Positions 8,967-16,522 of a stretch of DNA of 64,000 bases are shown piece by piece (positions within the stretch are counted from its first letter, which is position 1; the number at the start of each line of letters is the position of its first letter). Made by a program: the position numbers and the translations under genes. Below the pieces are notes generated by a model that was not told the DNA's origin, searched no databases, and was given only the letters and a program-made list of their open reading frames with translations. Where the stretch lies: contig NZ_JAVBHX010000002.1 of NCBI RefSeq assembly GCF_030732065.1, positions 181,804 to 245,803 on the forward strand, read 5' to 3'. Source of the stretch: Oceanimonas aquatica (GTDB lineage: Bacteria > Pseudomonadota > Gammaproteobacteria > Enterobacterales > Aeromonadaceae).

Positions 8967-9506
8967 TCAGCCTTCCATAGCCATTTTCGCCAGCAGGTCC
9001 TGGTAACATTTCAGACTGGCCGCGCTGAACAACACAAACCGGACCTGTTTCACTCCGGGGCAATGCGTCAGGGTGGCCTGCACGGTATTCACGGCAATCT
9101 GCGTTGCCGGCTCAAGAGGATAGCCGAAAATACCGGTGGAAATGGCGGGAAAGGCCACCGACGAGGCGCCCTTCTGCTCACACAATTCCAGCGCCGTTCG
9201 GTAACAGGAGGCCAGCAGGCCATCGGCGGGGTCATCCACGCCATATACCGGCCCCAGGCAATGGATCACATAACGGTTGGGCAGCTGATGGGCGCCGGTG
9301 ATCACCGCCTCACCGGGTTTGATGGGCGCCAACGGCCGGCACTCCTGCATCAGCCCGGGGCCGGCGACCCTGTGAATCGCCCCGGCCACACCGCCGCCGG
9401 GCAGTAGGGCGCCGTTGGCGGCGTTGACAATGGCCTCCATGTCCGGTTGTCGGGTGATGTCGCCCTGTACGCATTCCAGAGTTACACCCTGCTGCTGTAT
9501 TTTCAT
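8967..9506 (-). CDS. Macrodomain protein (O-acetyl-ADP-ribose deacetylase-like)
   Basis: 179 residues that make up a single macrodomain: ECVQGDITRQ, then AIVNAANGALLPGGGVAGAIH, and SVAFPAISTGIFGYP. This matches the YmdB/MacroD-type group that binds ADP-ribose and removes O-acetyl or protein-linked ADP-ribose. The Asn-Ala-Ala-Asn and Gly-Gly-Gly-Val loop used for ligand binding is intact. It is an isolated gene; the HExxH protein gene lies 41 bases upstream on the same strand. Confidence 0.88.
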   Translation of the reverse strand: MKIQQQGVTLECVQGDITRQPDMEAIVNAANGALLPGGGVAGAIHRVAGPGLMQECRPLAPIKPGEAVITGAHQLPNRYVIHCLGPVYGVDDPADGLLASCYRTALELCEQKGASSVAFPAISTGIFGYPLEPATQIAVNTVQATLTHCPGVKQVRFVLFSAASLKCYQDLLAKMAMEG

Positions 9507-9547
9507 GGGTCGCTCCTGCTCTATGTTGCCAAGGGGTCAGCCTGAGC

Positions 9548-10375
9548 TTAGTCCGCCGGCGTCTGCTGGAGCATCAGGGCGCGACCCAAGGTGGAAAAAT
9601 AGCGGCCAAAGGCGGCGTTGCAGCGGGCCCGTTGCGTCCCTTGCGGATACAGCCCGAGCTTCGCTTCCCGGGTGGCCCTGGTGCCCTTGACCAGAAAGCC
9701 GTTCTTGATGACGGCGTCCTGCACAAAGGCTTCAAAGGCCCGGGCACACAATTCCTCGGGCCGGCTGAAATAGAGCACGCCCTGTTGCTCGTCGATGCGG
9801 GCCGAGGCATCAAACTGGGGGCTGGGCCGAGTGCCGTCTTCGCTCAACAGCACGGCTTCAAAGCAGGCAAACAACAGCTCGTTAAGGGGGTGCGGCACGG
9901 TGCGGGCATTATTGAGCCAGGCCTGGGACGCCAGGGTGGCGCCGGTAACGCCCAACAGGGCCTTACCGGCCATGTAATGGTCAAAGGCGTGAAACCATTC
10001 GTGGGCGATGCTGCCCGGGCCGGCGTTTTTGGCCAGAGAAAAGCAGCGGGTGGCGGGGCTGTAGTGGGCACTGACGCCGGGCCGGCCGCCGATGCCGTAT
10101 TGCAATGACAGGGTGCCGCGCAGGGAGATCAATGGTTCGGGGCCTCGCAAAATCAGCATGAGATCGCACAGGGCGTTGTAAAAATGCGCGGCGGCAGTTT
10201 CACGTTCGGCGCGTGTCACCCAGCGGCCGATCTCGATGCTGCGAAAGTCAAAGCGCCGGCGAAGGTGAACAAAATCCGCCACTTCTCCCTGCAGGTGATC
10301 GGGGCCATTACGGTAAAACTGCCGGTCGTTCATTGCCATGGGTGCGGGTGTCAGGCTGTGGTCACAGGCCTGCAA
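9548..10375 (-). CDS. Putative HExxH zinc-metalloprotease-like protein (CLCA_X-like)
   Basis: 275 residues, no signal peptide. The recognisable element is IAHEWFHAFDHYM: H125-E126-x-x-H129 with a further His at 133, which fits a zinc metallopeptidase active helix. The remainder is soluble and moderately charged. It resembles the proteins named CLCA_X in proteobacterial annotations, recalled only from memory, and activity is unproven. A TTG start at 10375 has GAGG five to nine bases upstream; ATGs at 10339 and 10333 are alternatives without a good ribosome-binding site. Confidence 0.65.
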   Translation of the reverse strand: MQACDHSLTPAPMAMNDRQFYRNGPDHLQGEVADFVHLRRRFDFRSIEIGRWVTRAERETAAAHFYNALCDLMLILRGPEPLISLRGTLSLQYGIGGRPGVSAHYSPATRCFSLAKNAGPGSIAHEWFHAFDHYMAGKALLGVTGATLASQAWLNNARTVPHPLNELLFACFEAVLLSEDGTRPSPQFDASARIDEQQGVLYFSRPEELCARAFEAFVQDAVIKNGFLVKGTRATREAKLGLYPQGTQRARCNAAFGRYFSTLGRALMLQQTPAD

Positions 10376-10394
10376 GCTTACCTCGTCGCCCCTG

Positions 10395-10412
10395 CCGTCA
10401 TCAAAGTGTCAT
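10395..10412 (+). promoter_or_regulatory. Pho box (PhoB operator) upstream of Na/Pi symporter
   Basis: CCGTCATCAAAGTGTCAT has the 7-4-7 layout of a Pho box (two CTGTCAT-like units 11 bases apart, A-rich spacer), differing from the consensus at one base per unit. A further CGTCAT and CATATT lie at 10426-10434. The symporter gene starts 63 bases after the box. Confidence 0.6.
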
Positions 10413-10475
10413 GGTGTAATAAAACCGTCATATTCCACCGGCATAGTGCGCCCATCATGACGATGAGGATGTACC

Positions 10476-11639
10476 ATGAGCTCTGAAACTTCCGCCCTGC
10501 CCGCTTCTGCCGCTCCCAGTCAAAGCGCCCCTCGCTGGCTGTCCTGGCTGCTGGTGGCCACCCTGGTTTATCTGCTGCTGGCCGCCGTGGGCGCCATTGG
10601 CAGTGGCTTCAAGGCCGCCGCCGGCGAGAACGCCAAGGCCCTGTTTGACTTTGCCTCCAATCCGGTCATCGCGCTGATCGTCGGCGTGGTGGCCACGGCG
10701 TTGATCCAGAGTTCCAGTACCGTTACCTCCATCATCGTTGGCATGGTGGCCGGCGGCCTGCCGTTGGCCATTGCCATTCCCATGGTGATGGGCGCCAATA
10801 TCGGCACCTCGCTCACCAGCACCCTGGTCAGCCTGGGCCATGTGCGTAACGGCGAAGAATTCCGCCGCGCCTTTTCAGCCGCCACCGTACACGACAGCTT
10901 TAACCTGCTGGCGGTGGCCATTGTGCTGCCGCTGGAACTGCTGTTTCAGCCGCTGGCCCGTGCGTCAGAATGGCTGGCCGGCCTGCTGGTGAGCGACACC
11001 AGCATGAGCCTTGGCAACATGAACTTCATGAAGGCCATGCTGGCCCCCGCCACCGGCATGATGAAAGAAAGCGTGGCCTGGCTGCCCGGCATCTGGTCCG
11101 GCGTGGCGCTGATCCTACTGGGTATCGGCATTATTCTGATGGTGGTCACCCAAATCGGTAAAGTGCTGCGCTCCCTGATGGCCGGCCGGGCCATGGGCAT
11201 TTTGCGCACCGCCGTGGGCCGCGGCCCGGTGTCGGGCATGGCCTCGGGCACCCTGGTGACCGTATTGGTGCAGTCGTCTTCCACCACCACCTCGCTGATT
11301 GTGCCCCTGGCCGGCTCCGGCATGTTCAGCCTGAAACAGGTTTATCCCTTTATTCTGGGCAGCAACATCGGCACCACTATTACCGCCCTGCTGGCGGCCA
11401 CCGCCATCACCGGCGCCTCGGCCATGGTGGCGCTGCAAATCGCCCTGGTACACCTGCTGTTTAACGTGATGGCCATTGCCCTGATTTATGTGCTGCCGCT
11501 GCTGCGCTCCCTGCCCATGCACATGGCCGAGCTGCTGGCCACTCAGGCCCAACGCAACAAGGGCTATGTGGCGGCCTATATCGGCGGCGTCTTCTTTGCC
11601 CTGCCCCTGGGCCTGGTGGGCCTGAGCCAGTGGCTGTGA
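10476..11639 (+). CDS. Na+/phosphate symporter (NptA/PNaS family)
   Basis: 387 residues with about nine membrane helices arranged as an inverted repeat. Each half carries the family hallmark: QSSSTVTSIIVGMV in the first and QSSSTTTSLIVPLAG in the second, each followed by GANIGTS or GSNIGTT. The type is the NptA/NaPi-II-like Na+-dependent phosphate transporter. There is no PhoU-like tail. The Pho box just upstream supports import of phosphate under starvation. Confidence 0.92.
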   Translation: MSSETSALPASAAPSQSAPRWLSWLLVATLVYLLLAAVGAIGSGFKAAAGENAKALFDFASNPVIALIVGVVATALIQSSSTVTSIIVGMVAGGLPLAIAIPMVMGANIGTSLTSTLVSLGHVRNGEEFRRAFSAATVHDSFNLLAVAIVLPLELLFQPLARASEWLAGLLVSDTSMSLGNMNFMKAMLAPATGMMKESVAWLPGIWSGVALILLGIGIILMVVTQIGKVLRSLMAGRAMGILRTAVGRGPVSGMASGTLVTVLVQSSSTTTSLIVPLAGSGMFSLKQVYPFILGSNIGTTITALLAATAITGASAMVALQIALVHLLFNVMAIALIYVLPLLRSLPMHMAELLATQAQRNKGYVAAYIGGVFFALPLGLVGLSQWL

Positions 11640-11932
11640 GTCACTTTACGCTGATACGCCCGTAAGCGAAGCCGCAGTGCGGTTGCGCTTCACGACACAC
11701 TGCAAGTACATCCCTGTAGCGCTCGACAAATTCCATCCCTGGAATTTGACGGTCGGCTTCACAATCCCCACTGCTGCTTTGTTCAGCTGTCGAGTTGCCT
11801 GCCTGGTAACTTACAGTCAACTCATCACCTCGTTCCCACGCTCCGCGTGGGATACCCCAAAGGGCCGGTGGAGTTCTCAAAGGCAGGTCGCTAGAATGGC
11901 GCCTGCTTTTTTACTTGCCGGACAACATTCCA
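11640..11932. repeat. Intergenic region with degraded repeat elements
   Basis: About 290 bases without a convincing gene. A perfect hairpin TCCCACGC / GCGTGGGA occurs at 11834-11852, and a pseudo-palindromic stretch with paired 'catccctg' and 'attcca/tggaat' motifs lies near 11710-11755. Both look like the short mobile intergenic repeats common in gammaproteobacteria. A 79-codon open frame on the minus strand crosses it but shows no protein-like features. Confidence 0.45.
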
Positions 11933-12895
11933 ATGGACGCCACCGCCCTGCCCATTTTTCAGGCTCAGCTGCTCACCGCTCTCGCCGAGCCACCCGCCGA
12001 CATTCGCCGCCTGTTTCACGGCCGGGGCCGACGCTGGCCGGGCCTGGAGCAATTAACCGCCGACTGGCTGGACGGCCAGTTGGACGGCCGGTCGGACGGC
12101 CAGTTGCTGGTGAGCCTGTTCCGGGAGCCGGAGCCCGAATTCCTGGACGCCTTACTCACGCTGTTAACCGAGCTGGTGAGCACAGAGATATGGCAGCAAA
12201 GTGGCGCTACCGCCCTGTTGCTGCAACACCGCAGCCGGGAAGGCTCGCCGCTGGAGGTGCTCTGGGGCGAGCTTGAACCCAACCCTGTGGTGCGCGAGCA
12301 CGGCCTGAACTACCAGCTCACCCTTGGCCGCAACCAGAACCACGGCCTGTTTCTGGACATGCGCGCGGGCCGGCAATGGGTACGGGAACAGGCCAAAGGC
12401 AAGCGGGTGCTGAACCTCTTTGCCTATACCTGCGGCTTTTCCGTGGCCGCCGTGGCCGGCGGGGCCGATCACGTGGTGAACCTGGACATGGCCAGATCGT
12501 CCCTGGCCCGGGGCCGGGACAATCACAGATTAAACCACCACGATTTAAGCAAGATCAGTTTTCTCGGCCACGAGCTGTTCAAGTCTTGGGGCAAGGTGCG
12601 CAAGCTCGGGCCTTATGAGTTGATCATCATCGACCCCCCTTCCTTTCAGAAGGGCAGCTTTGCACTCACCAGGGACTACCACAAGATATTGCGCCGGTTG
12701 CCGGAGCTGCTCACCGAGCAGGGCACAGTGCTGGCCTGTGTGAACGATCCGGACATCGACTGCCGGTTCCTGATAGAGGGCATGGCCGAGCAGGCACCGG
12801 AACTGCGTTTTGTGGAGCGCCTCGACAATCCGCCGGAGTTTGCCGACATCGACAACGAGGCCGGGCTCAAGGCGCTGGTGTTTGCTCAGGGCTAA
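11933..12895 (+). CDS. RlmI-like class I SAM-dependent methyltransferase without PUA domain
   Basis: About 320 residues. The C-terminal two-thirds matches the COG1092 (RlmI-type) methyltransferases: NHGLFLDMRAGRQWV, then the SAM-binding VLNLFAYTCGFSVAA, VNLDMARSSLARG, and the catalytic motif IIIDPPSFQKGSF. RlmI adds a methyl to C1962 of 23S rRNA but has an N-terminal PUA domain that is absent here, so this is a paralogue of unknown target. Residues 46-58 contain three LDG(Q/R)-type repeats from a 12-base tandem repeat. The ATG at 11933 or a TTG at 11915 may start it. Its 3' end overlaps the next convergent gene by 29 bases. Confidence 0.8.
   Translation: MDATALPIFQAQLLTALAEPPADIRRLFHGRGRRWPGLEQLTADWLDGQLDGRSDGQLLVSLFREPEPEFLDALLTLLTELVSTEIWQQSGATALLLQHRSREGSPLEVLWGELEPNPVVREHGLNYQLTLGRNQNHGLFLDMRAGRQWVREQAKGKRVLNLFAYTCGFSVAAVAGGADHVVNLDMARSSLARGRDNHRLNHHDLSKISFLGHELFKSWGKVRKLGPYELIIIDPPSFQKGSFALTRDYHKILRRLPELLTEQGTVLACVNDPDIDCRFLIEGMAEQAPELRFVERLDNPPEFADIDNEAGLKALVFAQG
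12070..12105 (+). repeat. 12-base tandem repeat, three copies, in-frame
   Basis: Three tandem copies of GGACGGCC(A/G)GT(T/C) inside the methyltransferase gene encode LDGQ/LDGR/SDGQ. The unit length is a multiple of three, so copy-number change would not shift the frame. Confidence 0.8.
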
Positions 12896-13871
12896 AGGCC
12901 GGCTCCCTCTCTCGGGCGTATTTTTGCGCCAGCACCGCACAGACCATCAGCTGAATTTGATGAAAAATCATCAGCGGTAACAGCGCCGGCCCCAGCATGG
13001 CCCCGGCAAACAGTACCTTGGCCATGGGCACGCCCGTGGCCATGCTCTTTTTTGAGCCGCCAAAAACGATGGTGATACGATCTTCCCGGTTAAAGCCCAG
13101 TCGGCGGCCCAGCACAGTCGTCAGACAGAGGATCAGCGCCAGCAGGGCGCAACAAACCAGGGTCAATATCGCCAGTTTCGACCATGACACCGTGTGCCAC
13201 AGCCCTTCCACCACGGAGGCACTCAGCGCCGTATACACCACCAGCAAAATGGAGCCCTGATCCACCTTGCCCAGCCAGGCCCGGTTGCGATCCACAGCAC
13301 CACCGATCAGCGGCCGCAGCAAATGGCCGGCGGCAAAGGGCAACAACAGCTGGACGCTGATGGATAGAATGGAGTCGAGTGGTGACACCGCAGCACCAGC
13401 CTGCATATTGAGCAGGGCCGCCACCAGCAGCGGTGTGAGCACGATACCCAGTATGCTCGAGGCCGAGGCACTGCATACCGCTGCCGGCACATTGCCCCCG
13501 GCCAGTGAGGTAAAGGCAATGGCCGACTGCACCGTGCCCGGCAGCACACACAAAAACAGCACCCCCATATAGAGACTTTCTCCCAGCAGCGGCAGCAGCA
13601 CCGGCTTTAGCAGCAAGCCAATCAGTGGAAACAGCACAAAGGTGCAGCCAAATACCAGCAGGTGCAGCCGCCAGTGGGTGGCGCCGGCTACAATGGCCTG
13701 ACGCGACAGCTTGGCACCGTGCATAAAAAACAGCAGGGCAATGGCCGCCGTGGTGAGATGGTCGAACAACACCGCACCTACGCCGTGGGCCGGGAACAGG
13801 CTGGCGGTGGCCACTACCGCCAGCAGCACCAGCGTGAATTTGTCGAACAGTAAACGTGAATAACCGAACAT
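12867..13871 (-). CDS. Bile acid:sodium symporter-like transporter (YfeH/SBF-like)
   Basis: 334 residues with about ten membrane helices. AIALLFFMHGAKLSR near the N-terminus, LPGTVQSAIAFTSLAGGN in the middle, and FGGSKKSMATGVPMAKVLF match the SBF-like (PF13593, E. coli YfeH) family of putative Na+-dependent organic-anion transporters. Substrate is unknown. The ATG at 13871 starts the conserved N-terminus. It is divergent from the AraC-family regulator gene, 76 bases away, the usual layout for a regulator and its target. Its 3' end overlaps the methyltransferase gene tail to tail. Confidence 0.85.
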   Translation of the reverse strand: MFGYSRLLFDKFTLVLLAVVATASLFPAHGVGAVLFDHLTTAAIALLFFMHGAKLSRQAIVAGATHWRLHLLVFGCTFVLFPLIGLLLKPVLLPLLGESLYMGVLFLCVLPGTVQSAIAFTSLAGGNVPAAVCSASASSILGIVLTPLLVAALLNMQAGAAVSPLDSILSISVQLLLPFAAGHLLRPLIGGAVDRNRAWLGKVDQGSILLVVYTALSASVVEGLWHTVSWSKLAILTLVCCALLALILCLTTVLGRRLGFNREDRITIVFGGSKKSMATGVPMAKVLFAGAMLGPALLPLMIFHQIQLMVCAVLAQKYAREREPAFSPEQTPAP

Positions 13872-13947
13872 GATGATTTTTTCAGATTGAGAGCGAATAC
13901 CCGCTACGGTAACCTGAATGTCACTCGCACTTTGTCGATAAAATGAG

Positions 13948-14745
13948 ATGAAGTATCGCCAATCAGACAACCAACAAGCACTGCTGGATCAGCTGGCCCG
14001 GCTGAAGCAACTGCCTCGCCCGGTGCTGGGGCAACAGCTGGCTCTGCCCAACCAGGCCATTCATGCCCGGCATGCGCATCCCTGGGTGCAGCTGTCCTAC
14101 GCCGCCGAAGGGGTACTGACGGTGGAAACGCCTCATGCCCGCTTTGTGGCGCCGCCCAGCCGGGCCGTGTGGATACCGTCGGAGCTCGAGCACGGTGTGC
14201 ACTGCGCCGCCAACACGCAAATTCGCAGCCTGTATGTCGCGCCCCATGTTGTTTCGCCCCGTCCCTGTGAAGTGGTGGCAATCAGCCCGCTGCTCAGGGA
14301 GCTGATCCTCACCTTCAGCCGGTTTGAGGTGGAATATGATGAGGCCGGTACCGAGGGCCGGCTGGTGGCGGTGCTGCTGGATCAATTGAACACGGCACCG
14401 GCCTGTGCGCTGATGCTGCCCTGGCCCGATAATGAGCCCCTGGCCGGCATTTGCCACTACCTTGCTGCTCATCCGGACTGCCGCCGGCCCATGAGCCACT
14501 TCAGCGCGCAACTGGGGATCAGCGACAAGACCCTGGGCCGGCGCTTTGTGTGTCACACCGGCCTGGGTTTTCGCCAATGGCGCCAGCGCGCCCGCCTGCT
14601 GGCCGCCCTGCCCCTGCTGGAGCAAAACCTGCGCATTACCGACGTGGCCCTGGAATGCGGCTACGACAGCCTGTCAGCTTTTATCGCCGCCTTTGGCGAA
14701 CTGCTGGGATGCACGCCGGGAGAATACGTAAGACGTAAAACGTAA
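13948..14745 (+). CDS. AraC-family transcriptional regulator (NimR-like)
   Basis: 265 residues. An N-terminal cupin-like sensor domain (HARHAHPWVQLSYAAEGVLT, APPSRAVWIPSELEHGV) is followed by a C-terminal double helix-turn-helix (SDKTLGRRFVCHTGLGF, then ITDVALECGYDSLSAFIAAF). This resembles the NimR/YeaM branch, which often controls a divergent efflux gene. The nearest candidate target is the SBF-like transporter gene on the other strand. The start codon overlaps ATGAGATG; 13948 agrees best with the domain boundary. Confidence 0.88.
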   Translation: MKYRQSDNQQALLDQLARLKQLPRPVLGQQLALPNQAIHARHAHPWVQLSYAAEGVLTVETPHARFVAPPSRAVWIPSELEHGVHCAANTQIRSLYVAPHVVSPRPCEVVAISPLLRELILTFSRFEVEYDEAGTEGRLVAVLLDQLNTAPACALMLPWPDNEPLAGICHYLAAHPDCRRPMSHFSAQLGISDKTLGRRFVCHTGLGFRQWRQRARLLAALPLLEQNLRITDVALECGYDSLSAFIAAFGELLGCTPGEYVRRKT

Positions 14746-14751
14746 GACGTC

Positions 14752-15204
14752 CTATAACGGCAATGCCGTGGTGTACTTGATTTGCTCCATGGCGAAGCTG
14801 GAAGTGATATTCGACAAGCCTTCGGTGCTGTTGATGAGCTTTTTGTAGAAACGGTCAAAAGCGACAATATCGGCTACTACCACCCGCAGCATGTAATCCC
14901 ATTCACCGGACATGCGATAAAACTCCACCACTTCGTCAAAGGCGGTCACGGTCTCGGCAAAGCGGGCCAGCCAGCGGCTGTCGTGATGCTGGGTTTTTAT
15001 CTGCACAAACACCGACAGGCCCAGCCCCAGGCGCTCGGCATCGAGCAATGCCACCCGGCCGCGAATGTAGCCGGCCTCTTCCAGCCGCTTGACCCGCTTC
15101 CAGCACGGCGTGGTGGACAGGTTCACCGCCTCGGCCAGATCCTTGAGCGCCAGGGTGGCGTCCTGCTGCAACAGGGCCAGGATCTGGCGATCGAAATTAT
15201 CCAT
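14752..15204 (-). CDS. Lrp/AsnC-family transcriptional regulator
   Basis: 150 residues: N-terminal winged helix-turn-helix ([39 protein letters not shown]) and a C-terminal RAM ligand domain ([20 protein letters not shown]). The Pro-Cys-Trp-Lys-Arg segment is typical of the BkdR/DecR-like branch. The gene diverges from the cysteine-desulfhydrase-like gene (130 bases between starts), as decR does from its cysteine detoxification target in E. coli, so it probably senses cysteine or a related amino acid. Confidence 0.88.
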   Translation of the reverse strand: MDNFDRQILALLQQDATLALKDLAEAVNLSTTPCWKRVKRLEEAGYIRGRVALLDAERLGLGLSVFVQIKTQHHDSRWLARFAETVTAFDEVVEFYRMSGEWDYMLRVVVADIVAFDRFYKKLINSTEGLSNITSSFAMEQIKYTTALPL

Positions 15205-15334
15205 TCGCAAAACCGCTCAATGAGAGAAAATTATTTCCAAAATTATCGCTCAGGCCGGAAACAAGAGAAAACGATTTTCGAGAACAGAGAATACAATTTT
15301 ACTCATTACCTCATTTTTTCTCGGACGCCTTCTC

Positions 15335-16375
15335 ATGAGCCAGTGGACCCGCACCGCCCTTAAAATTCTTTCCAGCGATCAGCTGCGCACCTCGGATACG
15401 CACCTTTACCGGCTGGACATACCCGCCCTGAACGGCATTGATATCTATCTGAAGGACGAGAGCACTCACCCCACCGGCAGCCTCAAGCACCGGCTGGCCC
15501 GCTCGCTGTTTCTGCATGCCATCTGCAGCGGCAAGGTGCGCGAAGGCACCCATGTGGTGGAAGCCTCCTCCGGCAGCACGGCAGTATCGGAAGCCTATTT
15601 CGCCAAGCTGCTGGGCCTGCCCTTTACCGCCGTGATGCCGGCCTCCACCACCCGCAGCAAAATCGCTCAGGTGGAGCGCCTGGGCGGCCGTTGTCATTTC
15701 GTGGATCACGCCTCCCAGGTGTATGCCGCCGCCGAGCAGCTGGCCCATGACACCGGAGGCCACTACATGGATCAGTTCACCTACGCCGAGCGGGCCACCG
15801 ACTGGCGTGGCAACAACAACATTGCCGAAAGCATTTTTCGCCAGCTGGCAGAAGAGCCCCACCCCGAGCCCGAGGCCATCGTGATGAGCGCCGGCACCGG
15901 CGGCACCTCGGCCACTCTGGGTCGCTACATTCGCTATGCCGGCCTGAACACCAGGCTGGTGGTAGTGGATCCGGAAAACTCGGTGTTCTTTGACAGTTTC
16001 ATGCAACAGGATGCCAGCCTCACCAGCCAGGCCTGCGGCCGTATTGAAGGCATTGGCCGCCCCAGAGTGGAAGCCTCGTTTCTGCCCGAGGTGATCGACC
16101 ACATGATCAAGGTGCCCGACGCCGCCAGCATCGCCACCATCCACTGGCTGGAGCGCATGCTGGGCCGCAAGGCCGGCGGCTCTACCGGCACCAACCTGTG
16201 GGGCGTGCTGCAACTGGCGCAGGAAATGCAAAAAGCCGGCAAAACCGGCTCTCTGGTGACCCTGATGTGCGACGGCGGCGAGCGCTACCTCGACACCTAC
16301 TACAACGCCGACTGGGTCACCGAGCATATCGGCGATATCACGCCCTGGAGTGAGCAGCTGGCACAGCTGGGTTAA
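15335..16375 (+). CDS. PLP-dependent cysteine synthase-family protein, probable L-cysteine desulfhydrase
   Basis: 346 residues of the fold-type II PLP family. [15 protein letters not shown] holds the PLP-binding lysine, [13 protein letters not shown] the substrate/phosphate loop, and [19 protein letters not shown] the glycine-rich phosphate site. The length and layout match the Cds1/CdsH group, which breaks L-cysteine into pyruvate, ammonia and sulfide, rather than CysK/CysM. Cysteine synthase activity cannot be excluded. The divergent Lrp-type regulator supports a role in clearing excess cysteine. Confidence 0.75.
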   Translation: MSQWTRTALKILSSDQLRTSDTHLYRLDIPALNGIDIYLKDESTHPTGSLKHRLARSLFLHAICSGKVREGTHVVEASSGSTAVSEAYFAKLLGLPFTAVMPASTTRSKIAQVERLGGRCHFVDHASQVYAAAEQLAHDTGGHYMDQFTYAERATDWRGNNNIAESIFRQLAEEPHPEPEAIVMSAGTGGTSATLGRYIRYAGLNTRLVVVDPENSVFFDSFMQQDASLTSQACGRIEGIGRPRVEASFLPEVIDHMIKVPDAASIATIHWLERMLGRKAGGSTGTNLWGVLQLAQEMQKAGKTGSLVTLMCDGGERYLDTYYNADWVTEHIGDITPWSEQLAQLG

Positions 16376-16404
16376 AGGGACGAGATTAGGCTTGCAGTCT
16401 ACCT

Positions 16405-16500
16405 CTGTCATTCCGGCCTTCGAGCCGGAATCCATTCTGCAGGCTACCGAGTAACCCGCCCTGGACCCCGGCCTTCGCTGAAGTGACGGTACTTATCTCG
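16405..16500. repeat. Intergenic inverted-repeat elements
   Basis: ATTCCGGC / GCCGGAAT (16410-16431, six-base loop) flanked by GTC and CCATT, followed by a decayed GGACCCCGG...GTGACGG unit. The same pair of units occurs at 58380-58450, so this is a dispersed repeat family. Confidence 0.6.
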
Positions 16501-16522
16501 CTTCGCATGACACAGTTTCCCC

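Noticed and set aside
11641..11880. 79-codon minus-strand frame between the phosphate symporter and methyltransferase genes
   Set aside because: It reads through hairpin repeats and shows no conserved residues or ribosome-binding site.
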